Part shown: piece after piece, positions 1-13,200 of the stretch
Layout of the letters: each line of letters starts with the position of its first letter
Numbering within the stretch: position 1 is the first letter of the stretch
Assembly: GCA_022419385.1 (NCBI GenBank)
Contig: JAJUBI010000003.1
Span: 1,054,001 to 1,118,000, forward strand
Length of the DNA: 64,000 nucleotides
Direction of reading: 5' to 3'
From: Paraconiothyrium sp. Pb-2020
Lineage: Eukaryota > Ascomycota > Dothideomycetes > Pleosporales > Didymosphaeriaceae
Program-made: the position numbers and the translations under genes
The notes under the pieces: model-generated
Database searches by the model: none
Told to the model about the DNA's origin: nothing
Seen by the model: the letters and a program-made list of their open reading frames with translations, nothing else

Positions 1-531
1 GGAGAATAGCGCTGATGCGCGCTTTTGTTTCCTGGCATTTTGGCCTCGCACAGCGGAGATGCTGGACTGGAGTGATAAGGAATTTGAGAATCCCGAGGTG
101 GAATGCCTATGTCGCATAGGCGATTGCGGGCTCTCCGGTATAGCATCGTTTCTGTCTAGCGAGAATGAGGCCCGGACGAGTGGCGGAGGCATGCGCGACA
201 TAGGCGACTTGTCTCGAGAGCTACGGGACGGAAGCGAAGTGAAGGTAGTTGATTGGGTTTCGCCTGAGTGAACAGACATGGACCTGCGGTGCTCGCTCTG
301 TAGCGACATGGTGGACAGCGCGGTCGATATATCAAGAACGGCGGGGCGAGGAATTAGGAACAGATCCGGGTCCTCGATGCCGCTTTCCTTTGCAGCGGCG
401 GTGAGTAGTGAGTCGACATGCTCGTCGGTTTCGCCATCTTGAAGTCGAAGCGCTTCTGTGAAGTAGAGCCGGTCGTCGAAGATTGGCGCAGTCGTGAGGT
501 CGGCGATATCATCGCCCTCCGCATCTGTCAT
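1..531 (-). CDS. unnamed fungal protein, N-terminal fragment (runs off window)
   Basis: The minus strand is open from an ATG at 531 to the window edge: 177 codons with no stop, so only the N-terminus is present. It begins MTDAEGDDIADLTTAPIFDD and continues as acidic, then Ser/Thr/Pro-rich sequence, with a basic stretch (residues KQKRAS) near the edge. No domain is visible in this part. The N-terminus resembles, from memory only, fungal proteins that carry a RING/IBR-like domain further in; nothing in the window confirms that. The start is the first ATG of the open frame. Product unknown. Confidence 0.65.
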   Translation of the reverse strand, partial: MTDAEGDDIADLTTAPIFDDRLYFTEALRLQDGETDEHVDSLLTAAAKESGIEDPDLFLIPRPAVLDISTALSTMSLQSEHRRSMSVHSGETQSTTFTSLPSRSSRDKSPMSRMPPPLVRASFSLDRNDAIPESPQSPMRHRHSTSGFSNSLSLQSSISAVRGQNARKQKRASALFS

Positions 532-2265
532 GGCGCCTGCGCGCTCATAAGAATGGCTGGGAGAGGATCGGAATGGGTAGGCGCGGGCGAGGGGAGTCGC
601 AGTGGTGGGCGGTTTGGCGAAGCTGCTGCGCACCGTGGCGAGAGGTGGTTTCGAGTTGCTTTTGGGCTGCAATTGTGTGGGATCAGAGAGATCAGACGAC
701 GGGTGCGGTGGGAAAGACGAAAGTGGGTGGGCCAATGGGACCCTGGTCCTGCAACAGACAAGGGCTCAACCGCGGCTGCCACAGTTTAGATAGTCATGAT
801 AGACTCCAGATGATGCGCACCGTGCCGCCGCCGGCTGCCGCGCCATGGACGGTTCATGGGCGGCGATAGCTCTGTGTACGCGCCGCCACAGTGCGCTACC
901 TGCAGCCTGACCGTGGTCGCGCGCCCTTGTTCGCGCAGTTGGCCCTCAGATTGCGACGTCGAGGTCGTGCTCGTGACCTACATCCGCTGTGATGCATTCA
1001 CGCTAGCTCCGCGCCGGCGCTCTGTCAACCCAAGAATACCAGCGAGTGGAGCCAGCAGCGCCCTCACCGCTTGAGAGTGTGTAAGCATCCCTATGCTGGA
1101 GACCCCAGACGCACTCGGACAGACTCGCCGTGCCGCGCAAGAGCTTGGCCGTGCATGTCCGCCGTTGCCAAAACCTCCACCAGACGCACATAGCTGAGTC
1201 GTGAACCAACGGCCGTGGAAATGATCGAGGGGCGTCCGGAGATGAGCATGCGCTACTGGATGAGGTCACTCGAGAGATGCCATCCCGGTCGCTCGGACAC
1301 AAGCTCCCGCTGCCGCTAAGTCTCGGCTGCTGCTGTACATAGTACGCCAAACGACGGTTGACAAGGACCAGTCTTGATGTCGTCCTGTATGTCAGACGTC
1401 TGTTTGAGCAGGAGACGTCGCGCTGACTTGAACATATGCATCATCCTTCTCCATGCTCTACCCGTGGAGGCCTTCGCCCAGCAATGGCTCGATGCAAGGA
1501 GGAGGGATTCACTGCGCCCCCAACCTGCACCCGAGACATCGATATAACATCTACATCGAGTTGTGCTTTGTACTACCACGACCAAGGGTACCCTTCCTGG
1601 TGGTGTTGTGGGAAGACGAGGTGTGATAGCAAAACAACCATTCGCTCGTCGTTCGCTTGTTCAATTAACCGGCACCTCCAAACTTGCTCTGGCTTCGACG
1701 TGGCAGTGGTCAATGTATGTATATCGTGCTAGCATATATCTCAAGGTAGTCGAGTAGGTTGGTAGCCGAAAAAGCGAAAGGCGGTCTGTACCCTGCCAAC
1801 GCTCTCCTGCAGGCCAGGCGCTCGAGCCGTACGCACAACCCATGATGAGTGAGCCCAGGCGCAGGTCTAGCGAACTCGATGCTTCTTCAGCTATGTCGTA
1901 CAGACGCAATGCAGCCAAGCACCGGGCCTCGCTTTTCCAAAAGCAGCCCGCACCCGCATGCGGTATCTTGTGTTACCAGTTTCGCAAGCAGGAAAGTGGA
2001 GCGCATTCATGTGACCGTGCACATCATCGTCTCCAGCTGATATGGACACAGGGTGAAGAAGCGTCTATTAAATGTAATAAGTGCCCTGCTCTGAGACTTC
2101 GTGCGCTGAAAATGATACATGCAGATGAAAGGATGGTACAACTGAATATACCCAACTCGCTGGGTGCCTTCGCGAGTAGAAAGCCATGTGCTGATGCCGC
2201 CCTTCTTGTCCCAACGCCGTACACAAAATGTTCGATTGACAAATAGGAAAGGTGGATGCAAGTGT
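532..2265. other. intergenic, no gene seen
   Basis: The stretch between the partial left-edge gene and the 3' end of SED5 has only short overlapping open frames of ordinary composition on both strands, none with a recognisable domain or convincing splice pattern. It should contain the promoter of the left-edge gene and the SED5 terminator. Confidence 0.5.
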
Positions 2266-3350
2266 CTAACCAGCAATAAGAACCCACAACAGGAAGACTG
2301 CACTAGGTCAGCTAGGTTGAAAGTCGAGGTTAGAGGGGTCAACGTACATATCATTAGCACACCAAACATCTTGGCCACAAGCCATCTGTTGCCCTGTACG
2401 CGGTTCCAGTACTTCATCAACTCGCGCTGTGCGCCCTCCACGTTGTCCACGACGTCTTCCGTGTTTGCATCTATGCGCTGGATCTGCTCTCCTTGTTCCG
2501 ACACCATCTGGGCTAGTTGGCCGAATATACTTCCAAGCTCTGATATCGTGCTTTCAATGGATTCTATCGCATGTCCACGCTGCTGGATGTACTGATTGGG
2601 TGCTTGCGCCTCTTCCATAAGCATGAGCTGGGCGTCTGACTGAGGGCCACTGCGTGTGAGCGCCGACGATCCCGATGGGTCAAGAGACAAAAGGTCCTGT
2701 TGCGCGGCGTTCGTGTTCCGGAAGCCGCCTGGTGATCGTCCTCGCTGCGGTGTTTGGTAGAGTGGCGAGTCCGTTCTGCTTGGGTCCAGGCTCGTCTGTG
2801 AGTGCGACGCCGCTGTTGAAAGGAATTGCTCGGTCCGGGATCGCGACGCCTGCATATTCTTCGTCCGTACTTCGAGGACATCCTTAAAGCTGCCACCCAC
2901 GTTTTGAAGTTTATCTTTCAGCATAACAACCACCTGATGGTTATGCTCGCCCTCTTGGTCGGCGCCGGGTTTCGCTTTCGGATGTTGTTTGCTCGTAAGG
3001 GCCTGGAGATCTTGTATCTGTCGTGACAGCTGTGCCATATCTTGCTTGATGACGAATGTCAATTCATCGATCTCGACGGGCCGGTCGTCGAAAAGTGTCT
3101 TGCGACGTGCTAATTGAGCAAGGCGCTCTAATTTCGCCATGGTCCCTGAGATGCCGCGCGCAACATCGCGAGCACTACGCTGGAATTCGGAGTGTTTGCG
3201 CTGTGCCGATGTGCCATTCGCCTCAGCTTTTTGCTGAGCCGTCAGGAGAGACTGTCGCTGCGCTCCCGTTTTCGATTGTGCCTGTTTCCGTTGCGCTTGC
3301 GCAAGAATCGAGCGGAACTCATCCGTGCGGTCTTGGATAGACACGGCCAT
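2266..3350 (-). CDS. SED5: syntaxin 5 family Qa-SNARE Sed5
   Basis: This encodes the Golgi Qa-SNARE for ER-to-Golgi and intra-Golgi fusion. The model is two exons, 3350-2348 and 2297-2266, with a 50-nt intron (2298-2347, donor GTACGT, acceptor GCAG), giving 344 aa, the usual family length. The N-terminus has the DRTDEF motif that in yeast Sed5 binds the SM protein Sly1. A helical Habc-type region follows. The SNARE motif lies at about residues 245-310, with the central-layer glutamine in the IFGQLAQM region. A C-terminal hydrophobic anchor of about 22 residues ends IFFLLWVLIAG. The intron falls inside the anchor codons; without splicing, the frame runs on about 100 codons into meaningless sequence. 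That supports the short last exon. Confidence 0.93.
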
Positions 3351-4211
3351 CGTGTGCTAAGTGTGCGAGTGAATGCGGCAGGGGCGGCGAAGGGAAGGCG
3401 GCGTCACGCCTGTACGAGACCGGATTGCCTCAGCAAGTATATTGAACGTATTCACTTGGTCGCTGGAAGTAGTATATACCGCAGGTAGCTGGTAGGAGGC
3501 CGACGGTGGGCGTTGAGTATGGCCGTTGCCTGCACTCGAAGACGCTGCGTGTTCACAAAGCCTCGTGTCGTACCGCTACTATCCGCTATGAGTGTCGCAG
3601 TCCCCAAAGACTCGGTCTATGGGATTGTCGGCAGATCGGGAAGGATGCGAGCGAGTCGTCGTGGGGTTTATACGGTCGCCGATGTCTGGGAGTGGTTGTA
3701 GAGTGAGAAATGAATTACGAGGGTCCCGGGGCGCGGTTCCAGCGTCTTTGAATGCAGGTGCAGGCTAGCCCGCGCTGAGGATTGGCCCTAAGGATGCCGC
3801 GCCGTACAATGTTGGCAGCTCAGGCAAATTGCGCCTCGTTGCTGTTTGTCTTTCACGCTTCATCACTTCGAGTCAAATCTTTTCTACGCCATTTGGTGGT
3901 TTTCTGCGACGCGTGTGTCCGCATCTCGCCAACCCCAACCTCGTGGCAGGCCGAGCCCCCCTCGTCATCCCCCTGTCGCCTTGCCTTGCGTCCCGCTGCG
4001 CCCGAGTATCCCCATCACTCTCGTTACCTCATCCAACTTGGCAGCTCTCTGCGCTTTCACAGTAGTAATACTGTTACTCTCCACGTATACCCGTGCGGGT
4101 TTTCTCGAATTGTCTGCGACCGCCTGCCCATACGTCATCCCACAACTTGGGAGTTCGCAGGCCATGCTGCTGGGTAGCTCTGCGCGGTGATCCTACATCA
4201 TAATAGACACC
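3351..4211. other. divergent promoter region of SED5 and the giant gene
   Basis: This 0.86-kb stretch separates the starts of two divergently transcribed genes. It is pyrimidine-rich on the + strand towards 4200, as expected for a fungal promoter and 5' UTR. No specific motif could be assigned and no convincing gene is present. Confidence 0.5.
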
Positions 4212-7200
4212 ATGTCTGGACCCTATCGCTTCCAAGGAGAGTCTGGCAGGTCACCTCTGTAAGTTCTTTAGATTCTTCCAGCTGTCGTCAGATGTGTCAC
4301 TGCATGCTTGAAGCTCTTTCCTACGCGCAACGTGCGGCTCCCAAAAGAAGCTTCGCTCCACGCGGGAGAAGGAAGGAACGAAGGGAAACACAGTTGCATA
4401 AGACAATGAGCGAAGCACAAAAGCAAATGAGACAACTCAGGGCCTGATCCCCTTCCCCAACTTGATGTAGCTTTCGTGGATATAACAGAATGCTAACATG
4501 CCCCCAGTGACCGCCGACCCCAGAATCCGCTCCCCGCCCAGCCGGTGTCGTTTAAAACTAATGTTAATCGTATGAAAACAAAGAAATGGGTCGAGGCAAA
4601 GAAGAACGCATACGACGGGGACGACTGGGGAGACTATGATGAGTACGACGAATACGGCGCGTCAGAACCAGACCCGCCACCTCCAGCAGACCAATATGCC
4701 GCTTCGCAAGCGCGAGGATACGGCCAGCGGTTCGATCAGCCTGGCAGGAGCTTCACGGATCCTCAGCGGCAAGGACCGCCGCAGCCAGGGCGAAGGTACG
4801 TTAGCAGAAGAGCTCGAAGAATATCAGACCACCCCTTACTGAATCGTTCATAGGAACTCTTTCGAAGCGGGCGAGGAACAGCGAGCTTTCTCTAGTTCCA
4901 CAGGCCATCCACCGCAAGGCTTCACGGAGCAGTACGTGCAACAACCGCAACAAGCTGCACCGAGTCAACAATACGTACATCCGGCCCTGAGGCAGGGGAG
5001 CGGTACCCAATCCGACACCAGCGATACACCAGAGCACCGGCGAGACTTCAGTCCGTCGGCGATGCCTCCCCCACTTCAGACGCGCATATCGCCAGATCCC
5101 GGCAGTGCAACTGCCTCACCCAGCGCTCGATACCCCCCGCGAAAGAGCAGCATAGGCCAGGTTGAGTCACCTATCGCTGCGTCCCCTCGCGACCGCGCGC
5201 CAAGCAATCCTGGAAAGCATCTCCCTTTTGTTAGGCCCGCAGACATATACAAAAGGCACGCGGAAGAGAGGGAAAGGGAGCGCGCGTCTCTGGACGAGCA
5301 ACGTCCACATGTGGAAACCGCGCCCGGTCAGAGCTCCTCTAACGCTCAGCAGCTGCTGCCACCTGTAGAGGAAGGCTCGTCCACATTCGACAGCGACCTT
5401 CGCTCCGTAGTGGACAACGCCTTTTCGCGTGTCGATGATCAGCGCTCTGTGCCACCGACCCCTATTTCCAAGTCTGATTCTGGAGTTTCGAGGAGCAACA
5501 CAGACAGTACATCCGGTATCAGTCCGATCATGAGTCGAGTTCCTAGTTCCGCTGCTTCAGCCGTCAAGGCTAGGAATATGGCGGGTGGTGACGGTAGTAC
5601 ACCTGTCATCGCTGAAGAAGCTAGCGAGAGCGGCACCCCAGTCTCCCGGCCAACATCTGCAGCGCTGCTCAGTGGCACACATCAGATACCCCGTAAAGCT
5701 TCACCAAGCCATTCGCGAAATGTTTCTAGTGGTTCGCTCCCCGGTAGCGGTCTGACCACACCCAACGCCACGGGAAGCCCTGCGCGGTCACCTGCGATCA
5801 CACCACAGGCGCATATTCCGCAACCAGAAACTGCTGAGTTGTCGTCTTTGAGCCATCCATCGGAGGATATGAAGGTGTCTTCACCCACCAGCGCCCACAT
5901 GCGCGAAGCGGATATTGCAGAGGCAATGAAGAAGAGTCCAAACGAAGAGCACCCGGAACTAAGCGCCGCCGAGAAAGAGTCACAAGATGTTTTTCTCGAG
6001 TCTCATCAAGCCTCTACCTCGGTCGCGGAGGCTATCCCACGGTCACGCTCAGAATCCCCAAGCAAAGGCCGGGTGCAGGAATTAGCCGGCAAGTTCGGTG
6101 ATGTTTCACACTCTCGACGTGGCTCTACACAATCGAATGCGTCCCGTACGAGCTTACAGTCCTGGGAGAAGAGCCAGGACAATTCGCGGCCGGTTTCTCC
6201 AACGAAGGCCAGCAGCCCTACTAGAGATGCTGTTACTGCAAGACCACCAGCAGAGCGCGAGGCAAGCTTTCGACCAAAGCTACCTGGACAATGGGAGTCA
6301 TATGCTACCAACGCAGGAAGTCCAGGCAAGGGACTTAGCAGTGATAACCTTCCCGCTACAAATAATTTGACATCGCCTCTCGAAGAAGTCGACCTCATGC
6401 CAACCACAGCAAAGCATTCTGTCGCATCAGTGGATCCTTCCAAAGCAGAAAGCAACGCTCTGTCAGAAACCCTCGCCGATCCGCTAGCGGCACTCAAAGC
6501 TGCAGGTGCCGCAGTTGGTGAAGCTGTACAGACATCAGTTGGCCTCGGATCATCGCCCACCGAGGAAACACGCCGAGGACAGACATATGGAAATATACTA
6601 CCGCGACCGCTTCAGTTGTACCGTGAAGAGTCATCATCTTCGACAATACCACCGACACCTCCTGCGAAGGATACTCCTGAGTCCGAGGAAATGCCGCCTC
6701 CGCCACCCTTGAAGGAGAAGAGTCCGGAGCCACGCTCAGCCACTACCGCTGGCGCACCTCCCGGAAGGCCTGTCATGTTGCCCCAATTAAGTACGGATGA
6801 TGCTGCCGACGATCAAGAGAGTGACAGACTGCGAAAAGAGATCGTCGCTAGCTTAAGTCCACAACAGACACTCACAGGGTCCACCCCTGAGCAAAACCCA
6901 GCTTCGCTGCACGCTGGTAGTGGTCCTTTCAATCGTGAAAGTTCTTTGTTTCCGAGTGAATATGAGAGCTACTGGGCAGACGGTGATCGTACGTCTCCAC
7001 GACCATCGCATGAACATGGTCATGATCGTGATGCGCAAACGCACTCTGATGCTGGCAAACCTATCACGGCAAACCCTCTCACGCAATCACCCGTAGATGC
7101 CACGAAACCCGCTATTACTACACGCTTTAGCTGGGAGGACGCTGGCTCAGGCCTTCTATCTAACAAGCTTGCACAGACTCCGACCGCAGCCCCTGAATCT

Positions 7201-10200
7201 ATAACTCAGACTGAAGGCGAAGAGAAGATTCCTGCACCTGCTGTGGAACAGGCCGCTAAAGAACAAGGGCTTGACAATTTCCCAGCTCCCTACTTTGGCC
7301 CCACCCACGGCGTTGCTGTTGTCAAGCCGGAACCGATCAGCGACGCCGATTTGAGGGCTCGTTCACCCATTCCGGAGCCCGCCAGCCCATCCGCTAACAT
7401 ATCGCCACCCGATGTTGATCGGGCAACGTCCCCCGCTCCAGGCCTCCATGTCGTAAATTCTGCTCTGAACCCTGAAGCAGTGGATTTGCCGCCTCGTCTA
7501 AGTCGCGAAGTCTCACCAGCATCTGATCAAGTTCGCTCTAGTCAAGACATGAGCACGAAAGAATCACATGGTCTCAGTCATGATTCCACGCAAGCTCCGG
7601 ACGTCAATCCTGCAATAAGCGCACCTATTTACGGTGTTCAAGAGCCTACTGCAAGTTCTCCCATCACAGCGCTATCCCCTACGTCGGATAAACCACTTGG
7701 GTTCAAGGACATTCTGCAGATTAAGTCTCCAGTGGAAAGGATAAATCACTACAACAAGACGCGTGATTACTGGGCGCATGCTGATCATGGACTGAGCGAC
7801 TGGGTGAGCACCGCTCTTAGCACGAACCCAGACCTTGCCACACAACCATATCCGCAACCTCGGCCCAATTTGAGCACTTCAGGGACTATGCGCCATAGAC
7901 CCACCGGTTCCATATCACTATTCGGAAAACATCATGGTGCAGGCAGTGCCCAAGCAGAGTCAGCCGGACCATCCAATTCCCAGACTCCAACAACACCAAC
8001 TTCTGCACCAAGCTTCCCAGGAGGCGGGAGAAGTGCCAGCCATCAGATGCAGGCTAAAGGAAAAGACCTTCTGCATACAGCTGGCTTGTTAAGCGGTAAA
8101 GGAATGACAGGTGCGAAGGGTCTCTTCGCCAAGGGCAAGAGCCGCTTCAAAAGCGACAAGGTAGAGAAATGATTTCTTGTTTTATCAGTTTCCTGTTTCC
8201 TTACGATATGAGCCGATGATGCATTTGACGATTTCTCTTCTGATGGCGGGTGCATGGGGACGACGACAGATGCTCGGACTCTTGGCTTCGCTGTTCCATA
8301 ATTCTGTGGGCGTCTTTATCTACTCTCCAGTCGTTTCATCCGGGCCCTAATTTCGATCTTATGTTACCGAATCTATTGTATGATTAGGGCCAATATAATC
8401 TTTCCATCACCATGTGATCCCACACCTCATGATGAGTACATGTGTTGATTGTGATGTAGGCCTCGGAATCGGAACCCTCGTCTCGCGAAGCGTCAGAAGA
8501 GCCGTCGGACATCGGCAGCGCGGTTTCTGAGTTTGACACCCTCGGACGCCTCTCATTGGACACGACGGACAGCATCAAAGAGGAAAAGAAGCATAGGCGT
8601 CGGTTTTCCTCGCCATTTCACCGTTCTGGTCGCTCTAGGTCGAGGCCCGGTAGCATCGTCATGCCGAGCATCGAGTCTACTCCGCGCTCAACACCTGGGC
8701 ACAGTCGTCCGCAATCGTACCATCCGCCTGCGGCATGGGGCGCAGGTCCGTGTGTGACTACGCCGCCGGCGAGGGAGCTTCAAACGCCCGAACACCTAGG
8801 CGTGCTACCTTCGCCCGCAAAGAGCGCATTTTCGTTATATCCACAGGAAGGGGAGGTTCCTCCCATACCGCCGATTCCGGAGGACATGGATAGGGGCCTG
8901 TCGGAACATGTGACGCATAGGCTGCTACAGTCCGTTATTCGAAATTCCACGCCACCAGCCGTGGAGACGGAGAAGATGGAAGAAAGCCCTGCTTTTGCGG
9001 AACCGCCCGCCAGTAGAACGGACAGGTTTGATGGTGCTGCTGATGTGGGTGCTGGGCATCAGCAGGTACAGAAAAATGAGTTTCAAATGCTAGATGAGGG
9101 GGGAGTTGTGGAGAGTGTGGAGGAAGTGATTCCGCTACAGGCTGCCACGGTGCCAAAGGCCGAGGACAGCGAGGATGATCTCCCTCCGCAGCTGCATCAT
9201 GAGGCTTTTACATCTGCTGGCACTGGGCATCAAGAACTACCACAGGATGATGATTGGGTACAAGTTCAGGCTCCACTGTCAATAGGGGAATCGCCGGATC
9301 AACTGCACGCACAGCGATCGTCCTCAGATGAGCATCTGGAGGACGACCAGGTTTCAGTACTGCATCGCGAGCCTGCATCGCCGAAGAAGGCTCCGGCAAG
9401 CGACGAGACCAGTATGGGAGAGGCTGTAGCCCGACCGTCTGCAGACGAGAGCGACGATGATCTACCTCCGCAATTGCACCACGATCCAATTCCGCCTAGG
9501 AATGCGACGGCTATAGCAGACTCGAAAGCCGATGCTGTGGCTGGAGCAGCATCGTCTGGTCCTGAGGTCTCGCCTACGTTGTCATTCGTAAAGCCTCATC
9601 GCTTAGACAGCCACGAGGAAGAGGGGGGCCAACCTCAGCTTCGACAGCCTTCTGACGCCCATCCGCAACGACCCGCGCTTGACGTGAGCCCCATGCTCCC
9701 ACCAGCTCAACTTGCTTCGGATATCCCAGACAGCTCTGACGATGATGACCAGCCAACACCTCTTGCTAGTGCGCCGACTGCGAACGGTAAGGGTCGCTTC
9801 TCATATGAGACAGAGCTCATAGGCGGTGATCTCTCTCCCGTCTCGTCGCACGGGTCCAGCGACGAAGAAAGAACGCCCACAAAGCCGGACGCGCCAGCAT
9901 CGCCAAAGATCGATGCGAATGCAACTCCAGTCATCGTCACGGTTGTGGACACGACGCAGCCGTTGCGCGACCAGGCTGCAGGCGAGGATGCACTAAAAAC
10001 TACCCCGCGACCCAAGCCACAACAACAATTGAGCGCATACCGTGTAGTTCACGCCGTAGAGTATCTGCATTCACAATCGTCGTTCGAATCATGGGAACAA
10101 GAGAGTACCGCCGCGTTGTCGCAATCGGACGGTAGTCCGCATCTCGATGAGCACGACGACGCAGAGTTGCCAGCAGTCCCCCTTCCGACGGAAGCAAGGC

Positions 10201-13200
10201 TCCACAACGCGAAGGCAGAAGAGGCGGAAAGGGCATCTTTAGAAGAAAAGCCCACATTCATGTCGGGTCCAGATCCGCTGAAACCAGTGGCTCCGATCAC
10301 GTCCGATACGCCCCAGGAGGGCCCGCAACAATTTCCGCAATCTGCGCACCCAGGGGCTCACAAACGGTCCGAGTCGCTGATATCCAAGATATCGTCCATG
10401 GTAACGGCAGACGACGCGTCTCTATCCACAGTCTCGAGTTACGGTCCGCGATCACGTCCTCCAAGCAGTGCGGCAGGTCGCCAACGGCAGATTCCGTCTG
10501 CTAAGACCTCCCCAATCCCTGTGCAGATCAAGGAAGAACCTAACGCGCCCGACCACACCATCAACAGCGCAATAGAAGGCGATGATTTTGATTTGTATGC
10601 CGACCATAACGGCGTGGTGAAAGACGTACAAGACGAGGAAGGCCGCCCCTTGCGTGTTGCGACTGAGCAGCCTCCCAAAGCCCCAGCCTCTCCCCAGCCT
10701 CCTATCCCCCGTGCAGCAAAGAACGCGCCTCTTTCGGCGCCAATGGAAGAGGCTTCAGGAAGATACAGCGATGACCGCCCAATGAGTTTCGTTTGGGGCC
10801 CTCGAGATGCCAATGGTAGACCGCAAGATGAGATTAATCGACCTGGTGGAGGCAACCAGGATCAATCCCCGCCGCGTGTTCCCAACACGCGGGTCCAGCG
10901 AGCAAGCCAGCTCCGCATCATGAAACCAAAGGCACAGAACACCAGAACGCAATCGAACAGCCATCTCTTGGAGCAACCCTCACACGGTCAATTGGGGAGC
11001 AAAAACGTTTCGCCACTTAGCAGCTATCGTGAAAGCAACAAGTCCTCACCGCATAGCAATGTCTCCCCCCCTCCAGTCCACAGTGCGTCTCCTCCACCAC
11101 CGAGCTCACCACCATCGAACCTTTCCGAGCGACCACATTTCGAGAGCCCGAAGGCTCTAAATGGCCAGCCATCACCACCCAAGTCACCTGATCCGCGATT
11201 GATCCAAGATCCGCGAGTAATGATGGAGGCGCAGATGCGGGGGTGGGTACCTGGTCAACCACTTCCACAAGACCCTCAATCGCGATCAAACATCCTTGCT
11301 CAAGCTCAGATGCCGGGGCATCCTCAAGGCCCGCCTTCAGCCCCGAGGAATCAGTATGAATATCAACAGATGATGGCACGTCAAGCTATGCACGCACCTG
11401 AACTTAAACCCTCGCCACCACCAGGTGTGCAGTCTATCAAGAAAGATGACAAGTTCTCAATACCCAAGATCTCATCAGTCTTCAAAGGGTTGGGCAAATC
11501 TAGCTCGAATACACCCCAGGCCCTGCTACCACGACCGCAGCAACCTATACAGCCTGCCCCGCAACCGATACAACAGCCCCAAAAGAGAGTGCACCCGCAG
11601 CCGAACCTTGTACAGGATAATGCCAGGCGTAGCGCTTCCTTTCAATCCGGTGTGAGCGATATGACTCCTCCGCAGACAGCTCCGGTGAAAGAGCGAAGAT
11701 CGAGCGGTTTAGGGTCTGCGCTCAATCGACCCCAAAGCTTCGGGCAAGAGTCCCATAACAGCCAAGATAGCACAAGAGTGCAGGTCACAGGCTCTCGTCT
11801 GGATCTCAGGTATCCTGCAAGTCCTCCACCTTCTCAGGGCATACCTCCACAACAACCTCCTCATGTTCTCCAAAACATGCAAAATCCGCCAAGGCAACAG
11901 AACAACTATTCAGTTGCCACGTCGGAGGTACCGGAGACTGGCGGCAAGAAGAAGAGGTTCTCCGCTTTAGGTAATATTTTCAACCGTAGCTCCACGAGTG
12001 GTATATCCTTTCCAACCAAGACGAAGACGAGCAAGGAGGAGAAGAAGGCTCAAAAGTCTCAAAAACATTCGGGCGCAATGCCTCTGCAATCCGTTCCGCA
12101 AGGTCAAGCATGGCCGCAGCAGCAGCCTGTCGATCCGCGTCAGTACGGTGGGATCCAGTATGGTCCGCCTCCTTTGGTAAGACCCTTCCCCGGAATGCAA
12201 GGCATGCCATTGCAGCCTATGCCGCCACAAGGCCTGCAACAACACGCTGGGTTACCCGTTTCTCCACAGAGTATGCAACAGCAGTCCATCTCGCCAATGA
12301 CACCACAAAGCATGCATCCTCCCGGACTACCTCAGCAATACGCTCAAATTCCTCATGCATTTCAGCATCCGGCTCAAGTCACACCGTCACAATACCCGCC
12401 ACGGTTCCAACAGCCTCCAGGGGCCCCAGAGGGCTCTGCTTATTTGGATACGCGACAATTAGCTCAGATGATGCAAGCACAACGCATGCAAGAACAAAGC
12501 AGACCATCGACCCACCATTCTTCTCACATCGCGCATGCAAATATGGCGCCCGCACCCACCATCCATCAAACTGGACAGAGATCAGATGGACAGGTGCCGC
12601 CCGCTTTCAACGAATATTTCAAGCCGGACCTCAAGATGATCAAACCTCTTCCGCCCATTCAACAACAACCTGAGGAGCAAAATCAATACCACCAACATCC
12701 GCCACAACAGCAACTACCGCCAGTGGCTGTTCAGCCACCTCGCAACCCTCGCAGCGTTTCTGCCCCAGTGGTTGTTCCTTCCGTAGATCAAACTCCGAAT
12801 GTTTCACAACGGCAAGTAAGCTCGCCTCTACATGAGCCCCAGTACGACACTCCACAAATCCCGGCAGCGTATACACATGTCTCGGGTGCCTTTGTTTCGC
12901 CTAGCTTAGAGCACGAACCTTCTCGCGCGGAAGAGTCGCCTAATGCTCAATCTTACAACCGGCAATATTCCGACCCACATATGCAACCCATCTCACCCCA
13001 AGTATCAGCGATGACGACGTCACCCCCTAATCTCCGCCAAAACTCGAATGACTCTGTTGTCTCTCCCATCTCCAATCCTTCCCCGGGTCCTTTGACTGGT
13101 GCGTCGCCACCAACGAATATGAAGCCTCAGAAACAAAGGATGAGCAGTATTACGGAGCAGGTCCAGTCGGAGCGTCCTTGGAATCTGGATCTACCACATG

